Assembly: GCF_018873765.1 (NCBI RefSeq)
Contig: NC_057923.1
Span: 8,506,413 to 8,570,412, forward strand
DNA length: 64,000 nucleotides
Source of the DNA: Telopea speciosissima
Taxonomy: Eukaryota; Streptophyta; Magnoliopsida; Proteales; Proteaceae
Direction: 5' to 3'
Below the pieces are notes generated by a model, which was not told the origin of the DNA, searched no databases, and saw only the letters and a program-made list of their open reading frames with translations. This document shows positions 32,301-45,299 of the stretch, one piece after another. The translations under genes were made by a program, and so were the position numbers. Within the stretch, counting starts at the first letter, position 1. Every line of letters begins with the position of its first letter.

Positions 32301-35300
32301 GCGAATCGAAGAAAACCCAAATTCTGAGCTCGTTTCCAAATGGGTTTGATTCTGATTCAAAGTTCTGGAATCTTGGTGGCTTTGATACAGAAAGTTGGGA
32401 TTAGATCCCATTGGATTGATTGTGCTCTCTTGGAATTCAAACAAAGGGAAAGGATCAAAGACTTGCTTGGCCACAGGCTGAACATAGTAGTTTGAATCGT
32501 TAATGGAAACTGTAGTCCCAAGTTGTAAACTTGATAAGGTTCTCTGTTTCTTGGGCTGAGATGTTTGCAAGTAGTCTTCATTTCTCTGCATTTCTTCTCA
32601 TCTTGTGCTTCAGTTACAGTCAAGGGCTTGTGGGTGTTTGGGTCAATCCCTATCACTGTACAATCTTCCCCTAGTCTACACCGTTTTCTCTGCAACCGAC
32701 GCCATGGAAGAAGAAGAAGGAGAAGAAGGAGGAGGACGAGAACGGACGGTGATGGGGTGGGGGGTATTTTACAATTACCACCCCAAAAGGGCATTTTGGT
32801 CCTAAAAAATTCATGACAACGGCACACTCTCACGACTAACCCCTTCCGTTACGGGTCTGTAACGGTGGGGGTCCGTTGGTTATTAGTATGCAATAGGGGA
32901 GGGTAACAGTTGTTTCAAAGTTTTTTTTTTTGGGCAGGGGGGGGTAATCGTAAATACAAAACATTTTGGGGTGGTAATTGTAAAAAAACCATAATTATAT
33001 AATCCCTACTCTTCATTAGGGTGCAAACACCACAAAATTGGCAGAACTTTTAGTTCCTACTTGGTAGCAGAAAATAAGAATATTTCTGTGATATTGTCAA
33101 ATTTAACTTGTTCAAAGAGGTGATTCCTGTGTCTATGTGTTTTCTGGAGTCCAAAAACAGTATTAGGAATGGAAGGACTTTCTTACTAAAACCCCCTCTC
33201 CACCCCCCCCCCCCCCCCCACCCAAAAAAAAATGTTCAGAGGAGTTAGGACAGCATGTTTTGCAGCTGCAGTTTAAAATGAGGCGATTCTTGCAGTGACA
33301 CTATTTGAGGATCCAAACAGTCTTATGCAAAGGAAACAGACTTCTTTAAAATTCAATTGCAAGTTAAAAATATCCATAGAGTGCATCATATGTGCACATG
33401 CAGTTTAATAAGATCCAATTTCACGAGAAATCCAAACTTCATCCTTTCTAAAGAACAGTTTATATGTAGATGGATCGAGTAATAGTCCATCAACAACATG
33501 CACTGCCTGGAATGTTAGCATCAAATAGATTTCCATCCACTAAAAATCTGGTAGCGCAGAAATTTCATTTAGAATCCCCTAAAAATATGAATAGAAGATT
33601 TCAACTGAAATTCATTTTAAGATGTATAAAATAAGAAGTAAATGATCACTCTGAGTAATTGTGTCTCTTTCAGAAAGCACTTAATATGAATCAGTATGAG
33701 AGCACAAAATAGAGGAAATTTTATGGAAGATAGCTGTAATAACTGACCTTCATGTCCCCCAGTGACTTGCTACAAATAGGGCAGGTATAGTGAGTACAGG
33801 TGTAATCCTAGCAGTGGTATTGGCAAGCATCCAATAAGTAGTCTGATCATTACATATTCTCTATGGTAAACACATGAATTCTGGTAAGGTTACGTAAGGC
33901 AAATACCTGAAAGCATGTTGAGTGCATCAAATGCCCACAAGGAAGTGCCTTCACTGGAGAGGTTGATGTGAAGATGTACTCATGGCAAATCGGGCAGTTT
34001 GATTCAAAACATTTTTCTCTGCAGATATGCACCGTAAGAGACTTTGACATGCATGCATTGCAGTTCATACAATGGAAGTAGTCACTACCCAGTCCTCTCC
34101 CAACTCGGCACAGGTTGCAGTAAGGGCAGTGATATATTTCCCTGTTAACATACTCAGTTTCAGGAATAAAACTTCACAGCTTAAAGCCAAATACCAAAGG
34201 GGTTGAATATTTTCTTACAGAATCATGGTGGCAAGATGCAAAGGAACAGACATGTCTGCATAATTAGATCAAGATATATGCACTAAGATTTCTTCAACAG
34301 ATTTTGCATACCTTAAGACTAGAAGTGTTGATCTAAAAATTAAATCATTGATAAACTCTTCTTCATTAATTTCACTATACTTAGATTCAAGGACCAATCC
34401 AGAGTCGATTTCAGTGAATTAGAGAAGGATATCTAAGAATATGTACCAAGCACATGCATGTCATATTGAAGGAGTAAATTAGAGAAGGATATCTGCCTCT
34501 GCCTCTGTAATTTCAGATATGACAAGGAAAGTAGGAAGAGGCTGCTCTGGTTACATCACCTTTCATCATCAAATAATCTGCAAATATTGCAGAAGTATCT
34601 TGCCATGGACAAGCTGTTGCAAGAAATATTAGCGCATGTGGGATTAATGAGCTGAATTTTCAAGCATTTCATACACATCATCTTGGCCGTAGATTTTCTG
34701 CACATATATTTGAAACATAGCAGGAGAAGGATGCAAAAAATGAGAAGAATCAGTACGGGGAAAAAAAAGAGTGACGATGAAAAGCTGAATCATTGCTTAT
34801 ACTATACCTTTCCAGCAAATGATCAGAAGCCTCATCATGACAGTATCGGCATGTAAATAACTGATTACAACAGCTAGCAAACAGCTTACAATTCCTCTTA
34901 TAGTGCTTGCAACCAAAAATTCGATTGACAGGGTCCTGGTAGGATGGACACTGGCCTGGAATTTCTTCCCCATTGCTTGAGAGAGTTGCTTCTGGATAAG
35001 ACTTCTGCTGTGCAACAACCCAACGGCTGAAACATCAAGGAAGCTTATGTCACTTTTTCCATGCATATTTAGTGACTACAGAAAAGGACTGAACAAAGGA
35101 AGAGAACTTTCAGGTACATGAACAAAGTAACTGTATACTTGCATTATACTGAAAAAAGTGGACAAACATGGGATTTATACATTTAATGGACGTAACCACG
35201 GTTTTGGAATTCTACTAACTAGGTTGCAAGTCTCTTACTTAAGATAAACTACTAGTATGCATAGTTAGATGGAAAAGAGGGAGAAGTGCAGAAATTTCCA

Positions 35301-36081
35301 ATCCATTATGCATTTTTCATGTGTTTGGTTGGAGAAGTACATGCTGCCAAGTCAAGATAAACTATTGCTTTGCTCAGATCAAAATGTGAAGACAAGTCCA
35401 AAATTCTCCTTTCTATTATGCAGTTTTGAAGTGTTTGGTAGGAGGGAAAGTTCTTTGTCCAGTTCTCATGTTTTTAAGTGCTTTACGTTTTGTCATTTTC
35501 CTCCTAAAATGAGAAAAAATATATCTCCACTATCCAGGATTTTCTTCCCAACCAAACAACTTGTGGAAAATGAAATTTTATTTTCTATTTCTTTCCTCCA
35601 ATTTACCAATATTTGCTTCCTCTATTTTCCATCCAACCAAAAGAAGTCTATAAGTGTGTCAGCAACCCAGCCAAGTCTGCATTTAGCAACTGATTTTTGC
35701 AATAGGCATAGTTCGAGGTCTCTCTGAGATCTCGCGAGATCTCAGTAAATATCTCGGTATTTCAAGCTACCGAGTAGAAACCAGCCACGAAACAAGAAAA
35801 GAACTTAGTCTTGACCAAAATTCCAGTATCTCACCGAAAATTTTGGGCCTGAGATTTCAATTGAAATGTTACAATCCACCTTATTTAAATACCAAAACTC
35901 GACTTGTCTCGGTCGAAATTTCGACCAACTCTCGATGGACTCGACTGGTTTTGTCCGTTTATTGAAGAAAGCTTGCCCAAATCTCCTTTTTGCTCCAAAT
36001 CTTACCCAAACAAGCTTGGAACAAGAGGATTTGTTGCTCAACAACATTTGGAGGAGATTTGTGTGGAATATGCCATATCAG

Positions 36082-36127
<46 letters not shown>

Positions 36128-39100
36128 TACACTACCAACCTAGGGCCATAAGTCAAACACCATTTTGGGTGTGATTTTTAAAAAATTTAAGGGTTCCACT
36201 ATGTTTATCGGGCCTAAAACAGGCTGTCCTGCAAATTTCATGACCTAATTAGATCATATGGCCACCAAAACCAAGGGCCAAATTTTTTTTTAAAAAAAGG
36301 CATTATCTCGGCCGAGTTCTCGGTTTCTTGCCGAGATAACTTAGTTTTTAGGCTGGCCGAACCATGATCGAGACCGAGATCTCTAACCTTGGCAATAGCC
36401 AAGCTACACACTGCAATCAAGACTTAAAATCTGATGGAACTCAGTAGATCCTCCACCCCAAGATGAACCTGATCCAGCTGAATTTAGCCATATGAATGAT
36501 TTATTTTGGCTTTCAGGAGAAATATTTTGAGGAAATTCCTATTAAGTAGGACAGATCAAATTGTTAGAACCAAATCCCCAACCGTCACCATATACACCTG
36601 CATATAAAGGGGTCAAGCATATGAAACCCCCCCCCCCCCCACCCCCTTCCAGGATTGACCATCACAACAGTACTTAACAGGTATCATACAGATTTGTTTG
36701 AAGAAAGGGGGAAAGAAAAGAGAAGAAGAAGAAGAAGCATTTAGCATCAACCTCATCAGCAGGTTCTGGATGATATATGATTTCCTCTGAGGATCTAAAT
36801 GATCCTCACGTGACACTCTTCTAATCACAGACTCCAGATCTTCCTGACTCATTGCCAGAAGGAGCTCCTCCTGATGCCTAAATTTCTGATTTACCCAAGA
36901 AGACTGAAATGGTTTCTTGACCTGATGTGTGGAATCTATAACTTTATTGGATCTCTGCTTGTTGCCCTTGCTAAAAACTGTTGCACTTTCTGAGAATTGG
37001 TAGCTGTCCTGGTTTTCATTCATAATATCTGTTTCACCATCCCCTTCAACATTTCTAGAAGTTTCAGAATTACAACCGGTAAAATCCTTTGTTGAAAATG
37101 TCAATCCTTCATCATGACAGTTCCCTCCTTTTGCCTTATTAAAACATTCCTTAGACAGATAGGTTGCAATAATCTCCAATGGATTTGCTGTCCCAGAAGA
37201 GGAGATATGTGACTCCTCGACCACTTTAGGTATATCATAATTTCCCATATCTTCCCACCATTCTGCTAGCCATTCATTAAACATTGTCTTCTTTGTAGCA
37301 TTACACCACAAGGACAGTATAGCTTGTCTTTCTCCTGGCGTTAATGATGCCATAAGCCAGGGAATCATTTCCTGCAAAATTTCTCCTCTTGTCCTCCCAA
37401 GCATGCATCCTACAATCTTTTCTTGCTCCTCATATGAGAAAAATTTTGTAAACAATGGCCAAAGTTCAATTTCTTCACGATGGATGTGTTCCCTTATGTT
37501 TTTATTTATTAATATACACATACAATGTAGCTCCATACACTGCTGGCTGTACCTAATCATTCTCTGGCCAAGTGTAACCTCATCCACCACATTTGACAGT
37601 GTAGACGGAAGTGCAAGACGCAATTCTGAAATCTCCTCAAGAACTTTGGATATATTACTAAAGTGCTCCCACTCAAATCTGTGGTCAATTCTGTAGGAGT
37701 GACTGATCTTCTGGAGTTCTCCCTTGGCCTCTAAAGCTGGGAAGACAATTTCATCTTCAGCATCACTATGGATTTGGTACAGAAATCGTACAAGATGAAA
37801 GCGCCTACAGAATTCCCTGAGAAACTCAACATCTTTAGCCACCATGGCCGACCCAGTGACAAGGTATTCTAGATCTTTTTTCAGGGCCTTGTGGACGAGA
37901 AAGATGCAGTCAATTGGTCTGGGTTCAGGACTGAGACTGGAATCAGCACAACCTTTTTCAGCAGGGAATTGGGAGAAGGAAGTTGATTTATTTAAATCTC
38001 CATAGAGAAATATACGCAGATTGATTCCGCTGGAGTACAACATGATATACTTTTCTTCAAAGCTTAGGATATTGAAAAATGAAGCATCAGATGGGCAGCT
38101 CTTGGCCCTGTTGGCAGAATTTGGTTTCATCAGACTGGGGTAGGATCTCTTGCAAGCTTCTGCATCTATATCTAGAGAAGAAACACCAGCCTCCTCGATC
38201 TGTTCAGGTAGGAAACATGTGCTTTTGAACATTTCCTGCAGCTGTTTTCTGAATTTGTCGACCGAGGTTTTACCTGAATATCCAATCCGAACCCACTCAT
38301 GCAAGAGAGATGAGAAAGACTTATCAAGCATAGGTCCTGTGTTTTTTAAAAAAAGAACCCAAAAAAAAAAAAATCCCAGGTAATTAAGATAAACCAGTGT
38401 CATCCAATCATTTGAGAACACAAGTCAAATGCAGACCTGCCAGCTTTATGCTACAAAGGACTGTCTTAAATTCATCCTCCCTTAAATGTGCAGAAAACCA
38501 AGTTATCACGCATTTTAGCAACCCAAGTGGCATTAAACAAAGGCTCCGGTATAGCAGCCACTGCTGCTCTTCATGGTTATAGTGTTTGCAAATGATAGGG
38601 AAGACCTGGTAAGAATTCAAATCAGAAACAATGGTGACAAATCCAAATTCTTTTAAGTAACATCAAATGCTTAGAAAGGGATATAGGCAGTCACAAAAAT
38701 TCACTGAGTGGAGGGAAGGTTGTAAGTAGTCATGGACCGGATATATAGTATTGGAAGTGAGACATTTTCTCTCTTTCCTCTTCTCTTTCTCTCTAGAAAG
38801 GATTAAGATCTAGAACCCCGATTGACTATCTTTTACAATTTAATGCCAAGGGCTGCCAATTGGCAGACAAGTTGGAGGACTCAGAATCTCCAATTCATTT
38901 ACCAAAAAAAAAAATCTCCAATTCTCAATAGTACTTTGGGCATTCCCTTCTAAGTATCAACCTAATTTACATGTCTCTGCCAGCCCAAGTTCTTCTCTTT
39001 AACCTGATCCATATCCTTTTCCTCTTCCTTTTTAATAAATCTCTCAGTTAATCATTAAAGAGAAGAGCTGGAAATGGCAATGGAGGATGTGGATAAGATC

Positions 39101-42100
39101 ATAGGAATATTATATACATTGAGCAATATCCAATTGGATGATCTGATTGGGGTTTTGACTATTACTTGAATATGTTGGGGTATATTTATTCTGTTTCCTA
39201 CAGTCCCTCTTGGGGTGTATATATGATTTTCATTTTCCTAGTGCCTAATAAATTTACCTGTTATCTATCCTCAAAAAAGAAATGAAAAGAAAAGAGTTGT
39301 AAGAAATGATGAACACATAATACCTCTTTTTCTAGAATATCGAAGTGTTTGGAAATTTTCACCACAAAAGGTTCCAATTTCAGGCATAGCTTCTCTATAA
39401 GGCTGGACAAAGATGGCCCATCTTGAACAATGAAGTTTTGCAGCAATTGTACAAGACTCTCAATTTGAATTTCATCTGGCAACCATCGATGGGAGAAAGA
39501 TAAGGAACCATCTGCAAGTTCATTTAACGCTGGGAAGAAGACTCTCTCCAAGGCAACACTGTAAAGAGTAAACAATACCATACATCTTCAGACATCACTA
39601 TAAGGAAACCAAAACAAAATAAATTAATATAAGGATCTTCCACCTTGATCAAGCAATTTGGATTTCTACGAAACTTGGTCTTGAGCATAGTAATACCTAT
39701 AGAAAATAAGGACATCTACAAGGAACTTTAACTGGGCATCAACTAAATCTGAAGTTGAACTCTTAGAGCTTCTTGTTTTATGCAACTCCTCCAGTAAATC
39801 TATCCGAATGGCACCATGCCATAGACAAAGGCATTCAAGAGGCTGATGTCTAATATCATTATGGAGACAATCTGATACACTCATATGCCAGGTATCCCCA
39901 TATAAGGTCTTCTTGGACAAACATAATTTTGGCAAGCAGAAGTCTAGTGGTCTATGAAAATGTGAATAACATATTTCATTTCTTTCCCCAGCAGAGACCC
40001 CAATATGTTGGTTCTTCTTGCCAAGCCAGGACGCTACCACCTTCAAAGACAGATTCAATCATTAGCATTTGGCAATCAGAAAGCTGGTTTAAACTATCAT
40101 AGTATCATCCAAAGATTGTTCACCAATTACCTCTTGTAACAGCTTTTCTCCAGGAACAACTTCTTTAAAACAAAGCATAACATCCTCCAGTTCATCTAGC
40201 GAAAGATAGGAGGCCATCCATGGCAAAACTTCCTCCAGAAATATTATAGGAATGCTACAAATAAACAGCCAGACAAGTGAAGCCTGCTCTTTGATAGAGA
40301 AATGCCGTATCAGCAATGGAAAAACCTGCATCAATATGTCAATTTATGGTAAAATCACAAACCTATGGACTATGACACGATGATTGAAAAGAGAAGGCCA
40401 ATATCCTTTCAATACATGCTCCACAGAAGATGGGCAAAAGGTATGCAGTAGAATTGAAAAGGAAGATGGCAGTGATACAGACATTCTCTGAGAAAACAGT
40501 TCTGAAATGTCCATCTTGGGTAATCTTTGGCAAAAGATTCATCACAGCTATGCCAATTATGTTGATGTTTCAGCACTTTTGGGCCACAAATAGCTACCAA
40601 TGGAATTTAATATTTTTGTTCATTTCTAGGGTTAGATTTAGTTATTTAAGATACCCAATTGAAAATGTATTTATTCAAACTTTAGTTAGGTTCACGTTGT
40701 CATTTGCTTTATTGAAAGAAAAATGCTCTGCACTCATTGTAAGGAATCTAGATTTTAGTTAGACCAAATAATTTGCGCTTCTGACTTTGAATTCCATTGA
40801 AATCTTGGAATTGCTTGAATAACAAGACTTCCATTTCCTGCAAATTCTTTCACCAGGACATTACATCCTATTAATGCACAACCAAGTCCCCAACTATTTG
40901 AAAGAAAGAATGTTTTCTAATTCACAACTTTTTACCAAATGTCCCCACTCAAGGTGCTTCAGGTCCTGACTGGGACTTGGGTCCTTGGGCTACACCTGCA
41001 CTACCTTTTGGATTTGGCCAAAAGTTAGACCATAAGCTTTTGAAATGTTGGTAAAGGTTAGCTAGACTGGCCGTCCACCTAACTTGGCTGGGCAGCACAC
41101 CTAGTTGTGCTACATGGAAGAATGATGTTGCAATTCTGACCATTGGATATCTAGGGAATGGTCTAGAGTGGCCATTCCATACATAGACATACACTCCCCT
41201 ATATGTTCATGCACCCTTTTGGTAGTCCCAGATTTTTCAATGTTTTGTTTTGGCCCTAGGAAAACTCCGTTCAGGTTGAAAACTTGACATGTGAGGAGAG
41301 GGCCTTGAGGTCTACCAGTACATCAAAGACCCATTTGACATGCCACACAGCACAATTAGCAGGGCTGCTCAACCAAGCTAGGTAGGAGGCTTGCACAGCC
41401 AGAGCTTTACCCATTTATATTATTCTCAAAGGAAAACAATAAAGAGTGCTGCCAAAATGTCCCCAGCTGTACTGTAGGCAAAAATAGAATGCATACCTGC
41501 TCTTCTTCTTTCAGCATGTGCTGGCAAATTGATGATCTGATAGTTCCAGTACAAAACACTAGCTCTTGGCATGGCTGGGAAAGATTCTCATTATTTTCCA
41601 GTAAAACACTCAAGCGGTTGATAACAGGGTCAAAAAGGTCATACATGTTACTATGTTCAAGAGAATACGTGCTCGCCACATTTCTGACGCGTAGATCCAG
41701 TGCTTGAAAGATAAACTGCCATACAAATATAAATCTGAACTGTAAATAGTGCACAAGGGAACATATTAAACACCAAAAGATAACAACAGATGGGAAAAAG
41801 CAAACGAAAATGTGATTGGAGGATTTGTCAACATTGTAATTCACACAAAGAATTTGCACGTTGAATGAATACTTTTGGCTGCCTTCTCTCAAGAATTACT
41901 TAGTCCCTGCTAACGAGTACATTTTTTATGTAACAGGACACATGGTTTTGGTCTTTGCTCCCAATATTCCTCTTGTTGAATTCCAGATAAACCCATGGCA
42001 TGGAATTCAAGCAGTTAAAAGCCTAAGCTATTAAGTTATAAGACCCTACATAGCAAGTACAAAGTTTTGGTACTAGTAGTGAAAATTAGCTTCCCTGGAT

Positions 42101-42975
42101 GGCATAACCACCCAAATTGTCAAATTCCCTATTTAGAGGCAATTCTTCTTATTGAGAGTTTTGGACCATAAGAGAACACAGTAAGAGAAATGTTGGGGAT
42201 TTTCAATACTACCTATTCTTAACGAAATGGACTTTTTCGCCTTTTGGTGATTCTAAATTTTTGCTTCAACTAATTTAAACCATTCAACATATGCATACAA
42301 TACAGGTCTGTAAGTCCGTCCCGTAAATGGACAAGTCAGTTAACTCTAATTGGTCTCAGAAATGAAGATTGCAGCCACCTGGTTGAGCTATCAGATTATT
42401 TTGATACACGAAAAACTAACAAGTATACTTATGGAGCACTTCACTCCACTCATCCAGTAGTGGGAGAACTGATGATTAATATATTTCTTAAGCATTAATC
42501 GTCTTTTTATAGAAGTGTTTTCTCCTAAAACGCATCAACCGTGCCCTGAGAAACTAATTTGTAGGTTCAAATGATTAATAGGCAAACAGAATGAATAATT
42601 AGCACTTCGCAAGCAAATGTGGCCGAATCTAAGATCAAAATTTAAAAAAAAAAAAAAGTATGGACAGGAACTGGGGGAAACCTCATCCTTGGCAGCACAA
42701 TGGTACTTGAAAGCGAGCATAAGAAAGTGGAAGCGGCGGAGAAGGTCGATGATCAAGTCTCGTTCATGAGGACCGGTCTCCCAAGAGTAGAGCGCAAGGC
42801 GATGGAGCTCGGAAAGCTCGGAGCGAAAAGCCTTGTGGAAGTGAAGAAAGAAGAGGATGGGAGCATCGACGAGTCCGACACCAGCAATGGTGTCTACCAG
42901 CAGCACTTCCTTCGCCTTCTTCTTCTCATCCTTGTAATCCACCGACGCCGTTGCAGGAATTGCGCCACCACCCAT
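29356..42975 (-). CDS. BTSL: BRUTUS-like hemerythrin/RING E3 ubiquitin ligase, 13 exons, 1288 aa
   Basis: Exons (minus): 42975-42682, 41715-41497, 40325-40131, 40040-39697, 39558-39324, 38605-38437, 38336-36752, 35026-34808, 34697-34560, 34141-33907, 33807-33748, 29618-29547, 29457-29356. All are GT-AG with matching phases. The start MGGGAIPATASVDYKDEKKK is the first ATG before the first hemerythrin domain. Three hemerythrin-like regions follow: HFHKAFRSEL/YHCAAKDE/HMLKEEEQ; a degenerate middle one; and LVHKALKKDLEYL/YQIHSDAEDE/HIHREEIELW. The C-terminal half has a CHY zinc finger (FGCKHYKRNCKLF, YCHDEASDH), a CTCHY segment (MMCMKCLKIQ, FDDERE), a RING-H2 (CPICHEYIF, LPCGHLMHSTC, CPICSKSLG) and a zinc ribbon (CNDCEKRG, CPYCGSFNTR). 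Plant BTSL proteins bind iron through hemerythrin domains and ubiquitinate regulators of the iron-deficiency response in root nucleus and cytosol. Length is close to known members (about 1250 aa). The 4.1-kb intron 33747-29619 hosts a MULE; exons are intact. Confidence 0.95.
30122..30199. repeat. 39-bp tandem duplication in BTSL intron
   Basis: TTCTAATTGGATTGGCTATT with the following GACAAAATTAA occurs twice, at 30122 and 30161. Recent slippage-type duplication with no visible function. Confidence 0.85.
30891..32990. mobile_element. 2.1-kb Pack-MULE inside a BTSL intron
   Basis: Perfect 9-bp flanks ATAATTATA at 30882-30890 and 32991-32999. Terminal inverted repeats of about 200 bp: left 30891-31086, right about 32785-32990. 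They share TTTTTTACAATTACCACCCC, TATTGCATACTAATAACCAA, GGAAGGGGTTAGTCGTGAGA and GAATTTTTTAGGACCAAAAT. This fits a Mutator-like element. No transposase. The interior carries a MYB gene fragment (minus strand) and a plus-strand frame at 31852-32112 with hydrophobic stretches that I do not recognise. Carried on the opposite face of a transcribed intron, its arms could pair in the BTSL pre-mRNA. Confidence 0.85.
32130..32690 (-). pseudogene. Captured fragment of an R2R3-MYB gene (C-terminal part)
   Basis: On the minus strand GIDPNTHKPLTVTEAQDEKK appears, the motif that directly follows the R3 repeat in R2R3-MYB factors. A one-base shift leads into a frame beginning QRNEDYLQTSQPKKQRTLS and running through a Ser/Asn-rich tail to about 32127. 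The DNA-binding repeats themselves are absent. It lies inside MULE ends, so it is a transduplicated fragment and not a working gene. Which MYB it came from is not clear. Confidence 0.65.
35700..36395. repeat. GAGATCTCG-rich repeat in BTSL intron, with (TA)n at 36083-36124
   Basis: Both ends carry related inverted words (TTCGAGGTCTCTCTGAGATC at the left; GAGATCTCTAACC at the right). The interior repeats ATCTCGG / CCGAGAT motifs. Contains a 40-bp (TA)n tract. Probably a non-autonomous transposon; class not determined. Confidence 0.45.
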
Positions 42976-43431
42976 ACAGACGGTACCAACCAACGCCAAA
43001 GCCCAACATCAAAGGCCGAGAACAACCAAAACGGAGCCACCACTCGAGAGCATCAGCAGCCCTCATTCCTTCCTTCTTGTTGCTTCCTCTTCGTGTCACT
43101 GCTCCCAATTTTTAATTCCTTTTTTCTTTGTTAATATACTTTGAAAAACTGTTTCTTCTGCCGGAGACTTCGATGGAGACGTGATACCCAACCGCCATGA
43201 CAAGTGGTCAGTTCTGTGTTCCGTCAGTCTCTGCTCATACGAGGTGCAGGAGAGCACAGTCAGCATCCCATGAGGGTGAGGGTGTGCTCAAATTATATTC
43301 CCACACGACTTAAAGGCTTGCGCGCGTGTTCAGCTCCACGAAACATAAGGTATCTACGTGTCTCCACGTGCCTTCAACTTTCCTTTTCTACGTAACTGTC
43401 ACTTTCCGTTGCCCAGACGAGTCGGTATCCG

Positions 43432-43700
43432 TAGGGGTGTAAATGAATAGTCAAAATCCGTTTCGTATTTGTGTCTGTATCCGTTTAGCATTCTTCGAAT
43501 TCGGCCGAAAGCTTAACGGATGCAGATATGGATAGCTTATAGCTATCCAAAAAACTATATTTACATGTAAACGGATAAAATATCTGATCTGTATCCGTGT
43601 CCGTATCCGTTTAGCACTATCTGAATTCGTCTGATAGCTAATCGGATGCGGATGCGGATATAGCACTATCCAAGCCAAATCCGATCTGTTTACAGTCCTA
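43432..43700. mobile_element. MITE-like element rich in ATCCGT/ACGGAT
   Basis: Ends TAGGGGTGTAAATG and (inverted) TTTACAGTCCTA. The interior is full of ATCCGTTTAGC and GATGCGGAT words. Related in terminal form and composition to 60088-60405. No coding capacity. Confidence 0.5.
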
Positions 43701-44218
43701 CGTGATCCTACCTTCCCTGTGGATCTCGATTGAATAAGTATCAGCATGGATCGGAGGATCAAGATTGTCTCCAAGGAGCAGGGAACGCCCAGGGCGCTGC
43801 CAGCTATTGGGCTGTGACACACACATCCCTAGGTGTACACCGAGATGTGTGTAACACAGCTCTACCATTGGATGCCCCCTGACAACACCTTGGACGCACA
43901 CCTCCCTGGAGACGAGCTAAATTATGGATCGAATCGGCTCTATCGAACAAATTTTAAAAATAAGTTTTATATCCTTCATTTATCCCTTGTTCATACCGTG
44001 TCACCGATATGCTATCAACATGATATCGGGATTAGTCACTTGCAAAACTGGTACGTATCACCCAATACGATACCGATACCTCAAACCATGGTCAGGGGTA
44101 TTGATGCAAACGTAGGGGAACGTGTAGCAAGGGCAGGTACATTGGATTGCACATGGGTGGTCGGCTATTACAGCGGCTGAATGATGAGGGCAGCCGTGGA
44201 CTGGCGATGTGTGATGGA

Positions 44219-44385
44219 GGATTGGGCTCCTCTCCATTGAGTGGAGAGCCCAATGAGGTATCCGACAGCTAGGCTATGCTACACTCATTCCAACAGCTGA
44301 CTGGGTACACATTGAAATGTGTGCAACACATCCCAACCATCAGATGCCTCATTGGGCTCTCCACTCAATGGAGAGTAGCCGGATC
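44219..44385. mobile_element. Small fold-back MITE
   Basis: Left arm (GGGCTCCTCTCCATTGAGTG then GAGAGCCCAATGAGG) and right arm (CCTCATTGGGCTCTCCACTC then AATGGAGAG) are inverted copies of about 45 bp. Each arm also folds on itself. A related end occurs near 10145. Confidence 0.6.
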
Positions 44386-45299
44386 TGTGCGATGGCAAGG
44401 GTGGTGTTTGCAGTGGTGCCCAGGCAATTTAGATCCTCTACGGTGCACTACCCGTAGCAGCCTATGCAGCCCAGACACATAGCCGCACGCAATGTCCACC
44501 TTACCCCTGCTCGGGCAAGGCACTTGGGCAGGGTAAAGAGAACAATGCGCATGGCGATGTGTCGGGGCCACATAGGCCGCTATGGGCAGCGCCGTAGAAG
44601 ATCATGATCCGTGCCCAGGGGGTGGGAGTTGGTGCTTGCAGCTACGGCAATTTTAGCTCGGCAACATCGACTAGTGCAACGATGCACACAGATGTGGTTT
44701 TGAAAGAGAGGCATGGTGTATGGCAAGGTGAGTGTGGGGTGAGGCCTTGAACCTTTGGCCTCAAGGTTACATACATGCGCAACAAACCATTGTGATAAAG
44801 CTCTGTTTGTTTCCATCTAAAACTTCAATAACAACAAATTCTCTCCAAAATATTATTTTCTGCTGTTTGTTGCAACATAAAATGCCAAAAAAAAAAAAAA
44901 AAAAAAAACATTTAACTGTACACGCCAATAAAAATTCCATTTAAAAAATAAAAACATCATTTGCAATGAAAATTCTACAACAAAACAAACAGGGCATTTT
45001 TTTTATTTCGTCAACTCTGCAAATTTTGATCGAGAATGAATATGGCTAAGAACACAATTATTCATGCTAGAAAAATTCTTTAGATGTTTAGTATAATTAT
45101 AAGCAGAGCCCCATTATTTATTCAGGGATCAATCTACATATTAGTTCATTTCTCATGAACTATAACACAGGGGGCTGAGCAAGGCTATATAAGATAGTTA
45201 TTATAACAAGATCCATATTTTTACATAAGAAGTTACTGGAGATATGCATGAATAAACGTCTGCTCTGCAAGGCCTCCTCCCTCAGACTAGGTATAATTT

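Larger units (their letters stand above)
42976..45299. other. Intergenic region between BTSL and TTC38, with several small repeats
   Basis: Holds the BTSL promoter and 5' UTR (next to 42976) and the TTC38 3' UTR (next to 45299). Both genes lie on the minus strand. Besides the repeats listed separately, 43920-44095 is a GATACC-rich repeat of the family seen at 18590 and 58490, and 44889-44909 is a poly-A. No additional gene supported. Confidence 0.4.

Noticed and set aside
36613-36751. C-terminal extension of the large BTSL exon past 36752
   Set aside because: The family sequence continues in frame only after splicing from 36752 to 35026 (MSRWVVAQQK). The read-through tail is low-complexity.
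42700-43134. Plus-strand open frame of 144 codons
   Set aside because: It is the complement of BTSL exon 1, whose minus-strand reading matches the hemerythrin family across splice sites.
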